From Rubrobacteraceae bacterium (GTDB lineage: Bacteria; Actinomycetota; Rubrobacteria; Rubrobacterales; Rubrobacteraceae): a stretch of 6,575 nucleotides of DNA. The notes under the pieces are model-generated. The model was not told the DNA's origin. It did not search any database and saw only the letters and a program-made list of their open reading frames with translations. The translations under genes and the position numbers were made by a program. The stretch lies in the NCBI GenBank assembly GCA_013698525.1, contig JACCSM010000181.1, positions 1-6,575 on the forward strand, given 5' to 3'. Positions 1 through 4,289 of this stretch are shown here, in pieces; within the stretch, counting starts at the first letter, position 1, and each line of letters opens with the position of its first letter.

Positions 1-123
1 CAGAGCATGCGCGAGCGGCTGGTCAGGCTCGGCGGACACGTCAACGTCGAGAGCGCGCCCGGCAAGGGGACGCGGGTGGAATGCTTCTGTCCGGTACAGG
101 AGAAGGAAGGCGAAGATTTATGA
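1..123 (+). CDS. Sensor histidine kinase, C-terminal end (partial)
   Basis: The frame is open from base 1 to a TGA at 121-123 and encodes the last 40 residues of a protein. It contains the pattern SMRERLVRLGG, then VESAPGKGTRVECFCPV, which is the end of a HATPase_c ATP-binding domain: the MRER helix and the GKGT loop (G2 box) that close over ATP. This form is typical of the NarL/LiaS/DesK class (HisKA_3) of sensor kinases. The sensing and dimerisation parts lie outside the window. The stop overlaps the start of the response regulator (ATGA at 120-123), so the two are one operon and probably cognate partners. The signal sensed cannot be told from this fragment. Confidence 0.88.
   Translation, partial: QSMRERLVRLGGHVNVESAPGKGTRVECFCPVQEKEGEDL
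98..110 (+). promoter_or_regulatory. Ribosome binding site deciding the response regulator start
   Basis: The purine run AGGAGAAGGAAGG ends 9 nt before the ATG at 120. This supports ATG 120 over the earlier in-frame ATG at 81, which has no comparable site. It lies inside the kinase coding sequence, as expected for translationally coupled genes. Confidence 0.75.
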
Positions 124-773
124 GTGAGCCGATCACGGTCCTACTGGTGGACGATCATGCGCTGGTGCGCCAGGGGGTGCGCGCCTTTCTGGAGACGCAA
201 GGCGACATCAGCGTGGTCGCCGAGGCCGAGGGCGGGGAGGAGGCCGTGAGGCTAGCCGCCGAGCACGCCCCCGACGTCGCCTTGATGGACCTCATAATGC
301 CTGGCATGGACGGAGTCGAGGCGACGCGGCGCCTCGTTGCGAGCTCGCCGCGCACGAACGTCGTCATGCTCACCTCCTACCACGACGACGAGCACGTCTT
401 CCCCGCTATTCGGGCCGGTGCCCTCTCCTACGTCCTCAAGGAGATCGGCCCCGACGAACTCGCCGACGCCGTCCGCAAGGCCGCATCAGGCGAGGCCGTG
501 CTGCACCCGCGGGTGGCCGCACGAGTGGTCAGGGAGCTTCACGGCGCCAGGCGCACAGAACCGAACGTTTTCCACGACCTCTCCGACAGGGAGCTCGAGG
601 TACTGAAGTTGATCGCCGAAGGGTTGCACAACTCGGAGATCGCAGGCCGCCTCTACGTGAGCGAGAAGACGGTCAAGAGCCACGTCTCGAACATCCTCTC
701 CAAGCTACACCTCGCAGACCGCACCCAGGCCGCCGTCTACGCCTGGCGCCAGGGCGTCGTGAGGCGCGACTGA
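120..773 (+). CDS. NarL/LuxR-family two-component response regulator
   Basis: A 217-residue DNA-binding response regulator of normal family length. The receiver domain covers about residues 5-122: acidic pair D11-D12, phospho-acceptor D57 in LMDLIMPGMDG, switch threonine T85 and conserved lysine K107. The GerE/LuxR helix-turn-helix lies at about 152-215, with LSDRELEVLKLIAEG, NSEIAGRLYVSEKTVKSHV and the recognition helix ending in NILSKL. An upstream in-frame ATG at 81 gives 230 residues, but I choose ATG 120. It forms an ATGA overlap with the kinase stop, follows a strong Shine-Dalgarno run (98-110) and begins right at the receiver domain. The upstream kinase is the expected phosphodonor. 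By family it should activate or repress a stress or cell-envelope regulon (LiaR/VraR/DegU-like), but the targets are not visible here. Confidence 0.95.
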   Translation: MSEPITVLLVDDHALVRQGVRAFLETQGDISVVAEAEGGEEAVRLAAEHAPDVALMDLIMPGMDGVEATRRLVASSPRTNVVMLTSYHDDEHVFPAIRAGALSYVLKEIGPDELADAVRKAASGEAVLHPRVAARVVRELHGARRTEPNVFHDLSDRELEVLKLIAEGLHNSEIAGRLYVSEKTVKSHVSNILSKLHLADRTQAAVYAWRQGVVRRD

Positions 774-920
774 TAACGCCCCAAAGCCTGTTCTCACCTG
801 GTCATGGAGAAGGCATTCTCGAACCTTCGTCTCTGGTTTCCCGGAAGTTCGCTATTATGAGGTAATGTCCGCATGGCTTCGGTCCTGGTATGTCTTGGTC
901 GGATAGAAGGGTTGTGACTG

Positions 921-1178
921 GTGACTGGTGCACGCATAGACGATTTAGAGGACCACACTGTGCAGGGCATCTGGGAAGCGCACCTCAAGGGCGAGCTCGC
1001 CCCAGGCGACGTAGTAGATGATGTGGCCGTTCGAGCGGCGGGGGTGTTGGCGGAGAAGGGCTATTGGATGTGGACGTTCCAAGTGGCTACTAAGGAGCTC
1101 ACGTCTTGGCAGGATCTGCATGGGGATTACTGGGTAGTAGATCCTGACAACGGATGCATTTGGGAGTGGGGCACATAG
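921..1178 (+). CDS. Small Trp-rich hypothetical protein
   Basis: An 85-residue protein starting at GTG 921. A TGA lies in frame at 915-917, so no longer version is possible. AGAAGG (905-910) sits 10 nt upstream as a plausible ribosome binding site. I do not recognise the family. The protein has no signal peptide or membrane segment, is acidic, and is unusually rich in tryptophan (7 of 85), with aromatic clusters GYWMWTF, GDYWVVD and a C-terminal IWEWGT. The first half looks helical (EAHLKGELAPGDVVDDVAVRAAGVLAEKGY); the second half looks like short beta strands. Codon use is less biased to G/C-ending codons than in the response regulator, which fits a recent arrival or a weakly expressed gene. 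It stands alone between the two-component operon and the repeat region. No function is proposed. Confidence 0.6.
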   Translation: MTGARIDDLEDHTVQGIWEAHLKGELAPGDVVDDVAVRAAGVLAEKGYWMWTFQVATKELTSWQDLHGDYWVVDPDNGCIWEWGT

Positions 1179-1345
1179 AACTTGCTGCCTGATGGCAACC
1201 CCGCTTGTTACATGTTATGAGCTACGGGTGGGCTCAGCTCGCATCCACAAAGCTGCACCTTTATGCAACGCCACAAGATGTGGGGTTTAGGCGCTGGTGC
1301 CGGAGTGGGACTATCAACAGTTTCTGCACTTATAGGACCAGGGTT

Positions 1346-1361
1346 ATGCAGGTGCCTGCAT
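1346..1361 (+). repeat. Hairpin upstream of repeat copy 1
   Basis: ATGCAGGTGCCTGCAT is a 7-bp inverted repeat around a 2-nt centre. The same arms, ATGCAG and CTGCAT, with a different centre occur before repeat copy 4 (3215-3230). In both cases CT plus three bases separates the hairpin from the CTTC that opens the repeat. Confidence 0.65.
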
Positions 1362-1366
1362 CTCAT

Positions 1367-1405
1367 CTTCGGAGAATTACCCCTTCCACGCACTCGGGTG
1401 AATAA
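1367..1405 (+). repeat. Dispersed intergenic repeat, copy 1
   Basis: First of four near-full copies of a ~38-bp repeat, all on the + strand. The layout is CTTCNGAGAA, then 6-7 variable bases, then TTCCACGCACTCGGGTGAAT followed by AA or AG. This copy has 7 variable bases (TTACCCC) where the others have 6. It lies 83 nt before the ATG of the 87-aa gene. Confidence 0.85.
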
Positions 1406-1488
1406 GCCTCTGGAAGGTGTGCCGAGCGCACGACCAGGTAAGATCAAACTCACCACACATAAGCAAAAGGAAGGACTCACGGATCCTC

Positions 1489-1752
1489 ATGAGCGAACAG
1501 CGATCCTTCTGGCAGCGTCTCTTCGGTCGCACGGGAAGCTCTTCCCTCTCCCCTCGTCAGCAGAAGGTCTCCGATTACATCCTCGGCCGTATGGAGAAGG
1601 ATGTGCCCCTGCAGCAGGTACTCCGAGAAGACTACGTACGACGAAACTGCTCCCAAGCCGAGGTCGAACAGATCATAAGCACTCCCGAGTTCATCGAGAC
1701 CGCCAGGGAACGCCTCGGAGAGTCTTTCAGGTCGGAGGAGTTTAAGCTCTAG
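1489..1752 (+). CDS. Small conserved hypothetical protein (87 aa)
   Basis: An 87-residue soluble, charged protein starting MSEQRSFWQRLFG and ending EEFKL. The ATG at 1489 is preferred over the longer frame from 1417. The extra residues read through non-coding-looking sequence, and a purine run AAGGAAGG lies at 1467-1474, although its 14-nt spacing is long. After a short Ser-rich linker (about 15-20), residues 21-80 look all-helical. PRQQKVSDYILGRMEKDVPLQ resembles a short helix-turn-helix-like helix pair, followed by LREDYVRRNCSQAEVEQIISTPEFIETARERL. From memory it resembles small proteins found in Rubrobacter genomes that have no assigned function; this is not checked. It is alone between repeat copies 1 and 2, with copy 2 starting 8 nt after its stop codon. 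No partner or pathway is evident. Confidence 0.75.
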   Translation: MSEQRSFWQRLFGRTGSSSLSPRQQKVSDYILGRMEKDVPLQQVLREDYVRRNCSQAEVEQIISTPEFIETARERLGESFRSEEFKL

Positions 1753-1760
1753 GTAACCAA

Positions 1761-1798
1761 CTTCTGAGAATTCACCTTCCACGCACTCGGGTGAATAA
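1761..1798 (+). repeat. Dispersed intergenic repeat, copy 2
   Basis: CTTCTGAGAA, six bases, then TTCCACGCACTCGGGTGAAT, identical to copy 1 across the 20-bp core. In this copy ATTCACC (1770-1776) and GGTGAAT (1790-1796) form a perfect 7-bp inverted repeat around the core. It starts 8 nt after the 87-aa gene and ends 15 nt before the terminator hairpin of the minus-strand pseudogene. Confidence 0.88.
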
Positions 1799-1802
1799 GG
1801 GC

Positions 1803-1839
1803 ATGAAGAGAAAGGGCCGGGGCTGCTAAACCCCGGTCC
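1803..1839 (-). terminator. Terminator of the broken secreted-protein gene
   Basis: Arms at 1814-1822 (GGGCCGGGG) and 1831-1839 (CCCCGGTCC) enclose the loop CTGCTAAA. Read on the minus strand, the stem is followed by TTTCTCTTC, a weak U-rich tail. One of the nine pairs is a mismatch on this strand. The ancestral stop of the gene (1867-1869) lies about 28 nt upstream, which suits an intrinsic terminator. The hairpin is clearly related to the one at 2632-2663 (loop CTGCTAGA). Confidence 0.65.
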
Positions 1840-2586
1840 GATAGGTGCCGCTGCAAGAAGTTGCCGCTAACCCCTAGAGGGGCGAAGAAGCCCACGGCAG
1901 TGGCGGTAACCTCGATCGTATGGCCGGTTTCCTCATCCACGAACGTCTGAGGGGGAGCGGTGCAGGTTGTTAGTGCGTCCTGTTTCCCCGTCCGGTTTCC
2001 CTGTCCTGTGGACAACGTATCTGAGAACACTATATCGCCGGTATTCAAGTCTGTGCCTGTAAAGGTCAGCGCTGTGATGTGGAAGGCGCTTGTGTCCTCT
2101 ACCACGTTGAGTACCGGGGCGTTGTTGTTCACGTTGGTCACGACCGTTGTGGGTTCCTAGCCGCCGCAATCTAAGTCGAAGGTCTGGCCGTTCGGGCTGT
2201 TTAGCGGATCGGCAGCTGCGATCCCCACCGCCAAGAGCGCCGTCGTCGCCATCGTCGTGGCCAGCAGTAGTACTCTCCTCATCGTTCTCCTTCTTTGCTC
2301 TATTGTTCTTGTTCCATTCCGGAGTTCTCAGAGAGACGATTGTCAGGTAGGGGGCGAAAAACGCATACCGACCACACCATCCCCTCCTCCTCCCAATATC
2401 TAGGGGGCATAGCAGGAAGCCGGTTGCACCACTGGCTCCCCAGGCCCTGTTGGGTGCCCGTCTTCCGTAGGGCGGGGTTCAAAGCCTCTACCTTGTGACT
2501 GATATATCTTTGCTTCCCTATACCATCACAAAGGCGTGCTGGGCACATCACTCAAATGAGCTACTTATTGCAAGTTTCTTCGCGAC

Positions 2587-2624
2587 CTTCCGAGAACTCG
2601 TATTCCACGCACGTCGGTGAATAG
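2587..2624 (+). repeat. Dispersed intergenic repeat, copy 3
   Basis: CTTCCGAGAA, six bases (CTCGTA), then TTCCACGCAC, then GTCGGTGAATAG. This is the most diverged of the four near-full copies: the core reads ACGTCGG where the others read ACTCGGG. It lies 7 nt to the left of the PD40 gene's terminator hairpin, the same order as at copy 2. Confidence 0.82.
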
Positions 2625-2625
2625 G

Positions 2626-2663
2626 GCGAAAAGAGGGCCGGGGCTGCTAGACCCCGACCCTCT
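2626..2663 (-). terminator. Intrinsic terminator of the PD40-type gene
   Basis: Twelve-base arms at 2632-2643 and 2652-2663 enclose an 8-nt loop. On the minus strand the only irregular pair is a G·U wobble and the stem is followed by TTTT, so the minus strand is the active reading. It starts 33 nt after the stop codon of the gene at 2697-2954. It is homologous to the terminator at 1803-1839. Confidence 0.85.
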
Positions 2664-2696
2664 CCTAGCCCAGGCCGCTATTCGGGGAAGGAGCCG

Positions 2697-2954
2697 CTAC
2701 GGACGACTACCCCAGGAAGGACCGCTGGTGAAGTATTGGGTGTCGATAACTCGAGATTTGCCCCCACCGCCTGCGTTGATCGTGTAGATTCCGCCGTCGT
2801 TTCCGTCCCCGCCCGGGTAGGCTATCCTGCCGTTCTTGCCCGGAAAGGTAGCCTCCGCCTTCTCCGAGAGCGCCAGCGAAGCTACCGCCGCCGCACAAGC
2901 CATCGACACCGCCGCCACGATCAGCGCGGGTGAATAGAGCGTCCATCTTGTCAA
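2697..2954 (-). CDS. Very short secreted PD40/TolB-like protein, probably internally deleted
   Basis: I choose TTG 2954 as the start: AAAAGGGAG lies just upstream on the minus strand, and from here the product begins with a clean signal peptide (MTRWTLYSPALIVAAVSMAC, Ala-rich core, cleavage likely after EKAEA, residue 35). An upstream ATG at 3026 would put 24 odd residues before the signal. The mature part is only about 50 residues: TFPGKNGRIAYPGGDGNDGGIYTINAGGGGKSRV, then FTSGPSWGSRP. GKNGRIAY..DGND..IYTINA is one PD40 (WD40-like) propeller blade as found in TolB-type proteins, and PSWG is the usual end of such a repeat. Full proteins of this type carry several blades, so one blade plus the tail suggests loss of the middle by recombination between repeats. 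It has its own promoter and a strong terminator, so it may still be expressed. A single blade should not form a propeller. Confidence 0.65.
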   Translation of the reverse strand: MTRWTLYSPALIVAAVSMACAAAVASLALSEKAEATFPGKNGRIAYPGGDGNDGGIYTINAGGGGKSRVIDTQYFTSGPSWGSRP

Positions 2955-2972
2955 GTCTCTCCCTTTTCTCGC

Positions 2973-3004
2973 GGGGTGGCGCAAAAGAGCAAAGCTCCCA
3001 CCCT
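2973..3004 (-). promoter_or_regulatory. Hairpin in the 5' leader of the PD40-type gene
   Basis: GGGTGG (2974-2979) pairs with CCACCC (2998-3003), and an inner GAGC/GCTC pair (2987-2990/2994-2997) closes a 3-nt loop. It lies between the candidate promoters and the ribosome binding site of the TTG 2954 start. It may stabilise the leader or affect translation; no known riboswitch class is matched. Confidence 0.3.
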
Positions 3005-3041
3005 TGTCACGTAAGGACGGCAGCATAAGCCCCTGCCCCCT

Positions 3042-3087
3042 GTTATACGTACTGCGCGATTAATTCGGTCAAGTTCTGGTTTGTCAA
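3042..3087 (-). promoter_or_regulatory. Candidate sigma-70-type promoter(s) of the PD40-type gene
   Basis: On the minus strand TTGACA (3087 down to 3082) is followed, after 17 bp, by ATTAAT (3064 down to 3059). A second pair, TTGACC (3072 to 3067) with GTATAA (3048 to 3043) at 18 bp, lies just inside it. Either would start transcription some 85-110 nt before the TTG start. The AT-rich island stands out from its GC-rich surroundings. Confidence 0.55.
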
Positions 3088-3172
3088 GATTATATTCGTG
3101 CCCACTCCCCCCGCGCCGTCTTATGTACACGCGGCGCTGTAGGGCGCTAGGGGCAAACATAAGAAAAGAGTA

Positions 3173-3214
3173 AGCCCCGGCGGTCAGGGGGGAAAGGAAG
3201 GACAGGCCGGGGCT
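3173..3214 (-). terminator. Large inverted repeat, terminator-like on the minus strand
   Basis: AGCCCCGGC (3173-3181) and GCCGGGGCT (3206-3214) are perfect 9-bp arms around a 24-nt purine-rich loop. On the minus strand the stem is followed by TACTCTTTTCTTAT, which is U-rich; on the + strand no T-run follows. No minus-strand gene lies to its right, so it may guard against antisense transcription or be left from a lost gene. GGCCGGGGCT is also an arm of both terminators further left. Confidence 0.5.
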
Positions 3215-3230
3215 ATGCAGCACCCTGCAT
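3215..3230 (+). repeat. Hairpin upstream of repeat copy 4
   Basis: ATGCAGCACCCTGCAT has 6-bp arms ATGCAG/CTGCAT and a 4-nt centre. It abuts the large inverted repeat on its left and matches the hairpin at 1346-1361 in arms and in distance to the following repeat, but not in its centre. Confidence 0.65.
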
Positions 3231-3235
3231 CTGGA

Positions 3236-3273
3236 CTTCCGAGAACGCCTGTTCCACGCACTCGGGTGAATAG
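3236..3273 (+). repeat. Dispersed intergenic repeat, copy 4
   Basis: CTTCCGAGAA, six bases (CGCCTG), then TTCCACGCACTCGGGTGAAT and AG. The 20-bp core is identical to copies 1 and 2. It ends 81 nt before the cupin ATG, nearly the same distance as copy 1 from its downstream gene (83 nt). Confidence 0.88.
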
Positions 3274-3295
3274 GGGTTCCTCAAGGGGTTCCTCA
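3272..3295 (+). repeat. Perfect 12-bp tandem duplication
   Basis: AGGGGTTCCTCA occurs twice back to back (3272-3283 and 3284-3295), starting in the last bases of repeat copy 4. It lies in the cupin gene leader or promoter region. Confidence 0.8.
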
Positions 3296-3354
3296 GCATG
3301 CACTGGACTACTTTGGGTAACATTATGTCTATCCGAGGAAAGGGAAGGAGCACC

Positions 3355-4050
3355 ATGGCCAAAGCAGGAGATACGATCGAAAGCCCGGTCTCCGGCGCGT
3401 GCATACTCTTCCTGAAGACAGCGCGCGACACTTACGGCGAACTGTTGCAACTCGACGACGTCATGAAAGGGGGCGGGCGCGTGCCCATCGAACACGTCCA
3501 CCCCTACATGGAGGAGCGATTTGAGATCCTCTCAGGCACCGCTCGCCTCAGCATGCGCGGCCAAGAGCGCGACGTTGGTGCTGGGGAGACGGTCGTGATT
3601 CCTGCTCGCACACCGCATGTCTGGGGGAATCCGAACGAGGATGAGGTGCACCTCATCCTCGAGTTCCGGCCGGCATTGAGGATGGAGGAGTGGTTTGAGA
3701 CCTTCTTCGGTCTCCAAAAGGACGGCAAGATCAACCCCAACAGTGGCCTGCCCAACCTCTTGCAGTGGGCCGTCATATCCCGCGAGTACGAGGATGAGAT
3801 TTACCTCGCCTCGCCCCCGCTGTTGGTACAGAGGGTTCGCTTTGGGCTGCTGGCCGCCATCGGCAAGCTGCTCGGATACAAAGCTCGCTACGCTGCCTAC
3901 AGCGGTGCTGAGGAGCCTTTGGCAAGAAGGGAAGGCGAGCGCCCATCGGCGGCCCCTTGGGCGAAGAGAGGGGGCATCGTAGTTGGGGCCATCGTTACCT
4001 TAATTGCGCTATTCCTGCTTCGACGCGTCCGTTCGGGCAGAAGAAGATAG
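3355..4050 (+). CDS. Cupin-domain protein with C-terminal membrane anchor
   Basis: A 231-residue protein. ATG 3355 is chosen over in-frame ATGs at 3298 and 3325 because GGAAGGAG lies just upstream with normal spacing. Residues about 35-105 form a cupin_2 barrel with both motifs: G41, H47, H49, E54 and G61 fit G-X5-HXH-X4-E-X6-G; G77, P83, H88 and N92 fit motif 2, with R85 in place of the usual Gly. The metal ligands H47, H49, E54 and H88 are all present, so it can bind a divalent metal. Residues 110-180 form a second, helical part (EEWFETFFGLQKDGKINPNSG, then LLVQRVRFGLLAAIGKLLGYKARY) seen in some cupin proteins of this size. After a charged linker, residues 206-223 are one hydrophobic helix followed by RRVRSGRRR, which predicts a tail anchor with the barrel in the cytoplasm. 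The substrate is unknown. The gene lies between repeat copies 4 and 5. Confidence 0.88.
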   Translation: MAKAGDTIESPVSGACILFLKTARDTYGELLQLDDVMKGGGRVPIEHVHPYMEERFEILSGTARLSMRGQERDVGAGETVVIPARTPHVWGNPNEDEVHLILEFRPALRMEEWFETFFGLQKDGKINPNSGLPNLLQWAVISREYEDEIYLASPPLLVQRVRFGLLAAIGKLLGYKARYAAYSGAEEPLARREGERPSAAPWAKRGGIVVGAIVTLIALFLLRRVRSGRRR

Positions 4051-4062
4051 CCTCGGTTCCAA

Positions 4063-4077
4063 CTTCGGAGAACTCCG
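4063..4077 (+). repeat. Truncated repeat copy 5
   Basis: CTTCGGAGAACTCCG matches the 5' half of the dispersed repeat (CTTCGGAGAA as in copy 1, then CTC as in copy 3); CCAA before it also precedes the same block in copy 2. The 20-bp core is absent, and ACTCGGAGAA follows soon after at about 4087. The CGGAG/CTCCG arms could form a small hairpin 12 nt after the cupin stop. Confidence 0.5.
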
Positions 4078-4289
4078 TACCCGCGAAACTCGGAGAAATT
4101 CTGGATTCTAGGAAGATGAAATGAGAAGGCCGCTCCTGCGTGCAGTAGTCTGCGTGAGGGTCTGCGGTATACGGGATCCTGGTTGACCCGAACTGAGTGG
4201 AATGACGACGTATGGAAGAGTTCATTGCCGCATCGAGGGTAATGGAGATCGGCTTCGACTCGCTCAGCGCTGCCGGCTCTTCGTGGTGG

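Larger units (their letters stand above)
1179..1488. other. Intergenic gap carrying a hairpin and repeat copy 1
   Basis: No convincing gene is seen in these 310 bases. It holds the palindrome at 1346-1361 and repeat copy 1 at 1367-1405, both described separately. A + strand frame from ATG 1263 begins with a Gly-rich, membrane-like run (MWGLGAGAGVGLSTVSALIG) but has no ribosome binding site, runs into the repeat and then overlaps the next gene in another frame. It is probably fortuitous or a decayed remnant. Confidence 0.5.
1749..2282 (-). pseudogene. Broken gene for a small secreted protein
   Basis: The start is ATG 2282 with AAGGAG just upstream (minus strand). The first 24 residues are a clear signal peptide (MRRVLLLATTMATTALLAVG, then IAAA before D25). 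Codon 42, inside the mature domain just after FDLDCGG, is an amber TAG (2157-2159). The same frame then continues with a well-formed domain (TTVVTNVNNNAPVLNV, TFTGTDLNTGDIVFSDT, TCTAPPQTFVDEETGH, VTATAVGFFAPLG). C39 before the stop and the one cysteine after it could form a disulfide. At the 3' end the frame runs through the terminator and repeat copy 2 to a stop at 1749. Removing one CT from CCCCTCTAGGGG (near 1871-1882) would give APRG and then TAG at 1867-1869, a 137-residue product. From memory the family is small actinobacterial secreted proteins that often end in GFFTPR. Two lesions argue for a pseudogene; readthrough or sequence errors are less likely. Confidence 0.72.
2283..2696. other. 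Intergenic gap with terminator, repeat copy 3 and folded segment
   Basis: These 414 bases lie between the two minus-strand secreted-protein genes, and I see no gene in them. The right end holds repeat copy 3 and the terminator of the PD40 gene. The left end is the 5' leader of the pseudogene, with its ribosome binding site AAGGAG on the minus strand. A GC-rich segment at 2401-2480 can form nested stems (GGGCA/TGCCC at 2405-2409/2455-2459 and GCCGGT/ACTGGC at 2419-2424/2431-2436). No promoter stands out. Confidence 0.5.
2955..3354. other. Divergent intergenic region between PD40-type gene and cupin
   Basis: These 400 bases hold no convincing gene. From the left they contain the leader hairpin and promoter of the minus-strand PD40 gene, a large inverted repeat (3173-3214), a small hairpin (3215-3230), repeat copy 4 (3236-3273), a 12-bp tandem duplication (3272-3295) and the leader of the cupin gene. 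Minus-strand frames across it lack ribosome binding sites and cross these repeats. Confidence 0.55.

Noticed and set aside
1263..1745. 160-residue + strand reading frame with a Gly-rich start
   Set aside because: It has no ribosome binding site, crosses repeat copy 1 and covers the 87-aa gene in another frame with Arg/Pro-rich shadow sequence.
2320..2332. Inverted sixth copy of the dispersed repeat (minus strand TCTGAGAACTCCG)
   Set aside because: Only about 12 bases resemble the 5' part of copies 2 and 5, and the conserved 20-bp core is absent, so chance cannot be excluded.
2411..2500. Cobalamin riboswitch or tRNA fragment (GGAAGCCGGT and GGGGTTCAAAGCC)
   Set aside because: The B12-box and the other conserved elements are missing. 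The TTCAAAG loop has no proper T-stem, and no D-arm or acceptor stem can be drawn around it.
2926..2937. Partial repeat core (GGGTGAATAG) inside the PD40-type gene
   Set aside because: The match is about 10 bp only and lies within the signal-peptide codons, so it is explained by coding sequence.
1367..3273. Repeats as a CRISPR array
   Set aside because: Copies are 390-830 bp apart with genes between them, and no cas genes are seen.
1367..3273. Repeats as integron attC sites
   Set aside because: There are no GTTRRRY/RYYYAAC core sites and no long imperfect palindrome of attC type, and no integrase gene lies in the window. The cassette-like layout is kept as a finding, but not under this name.
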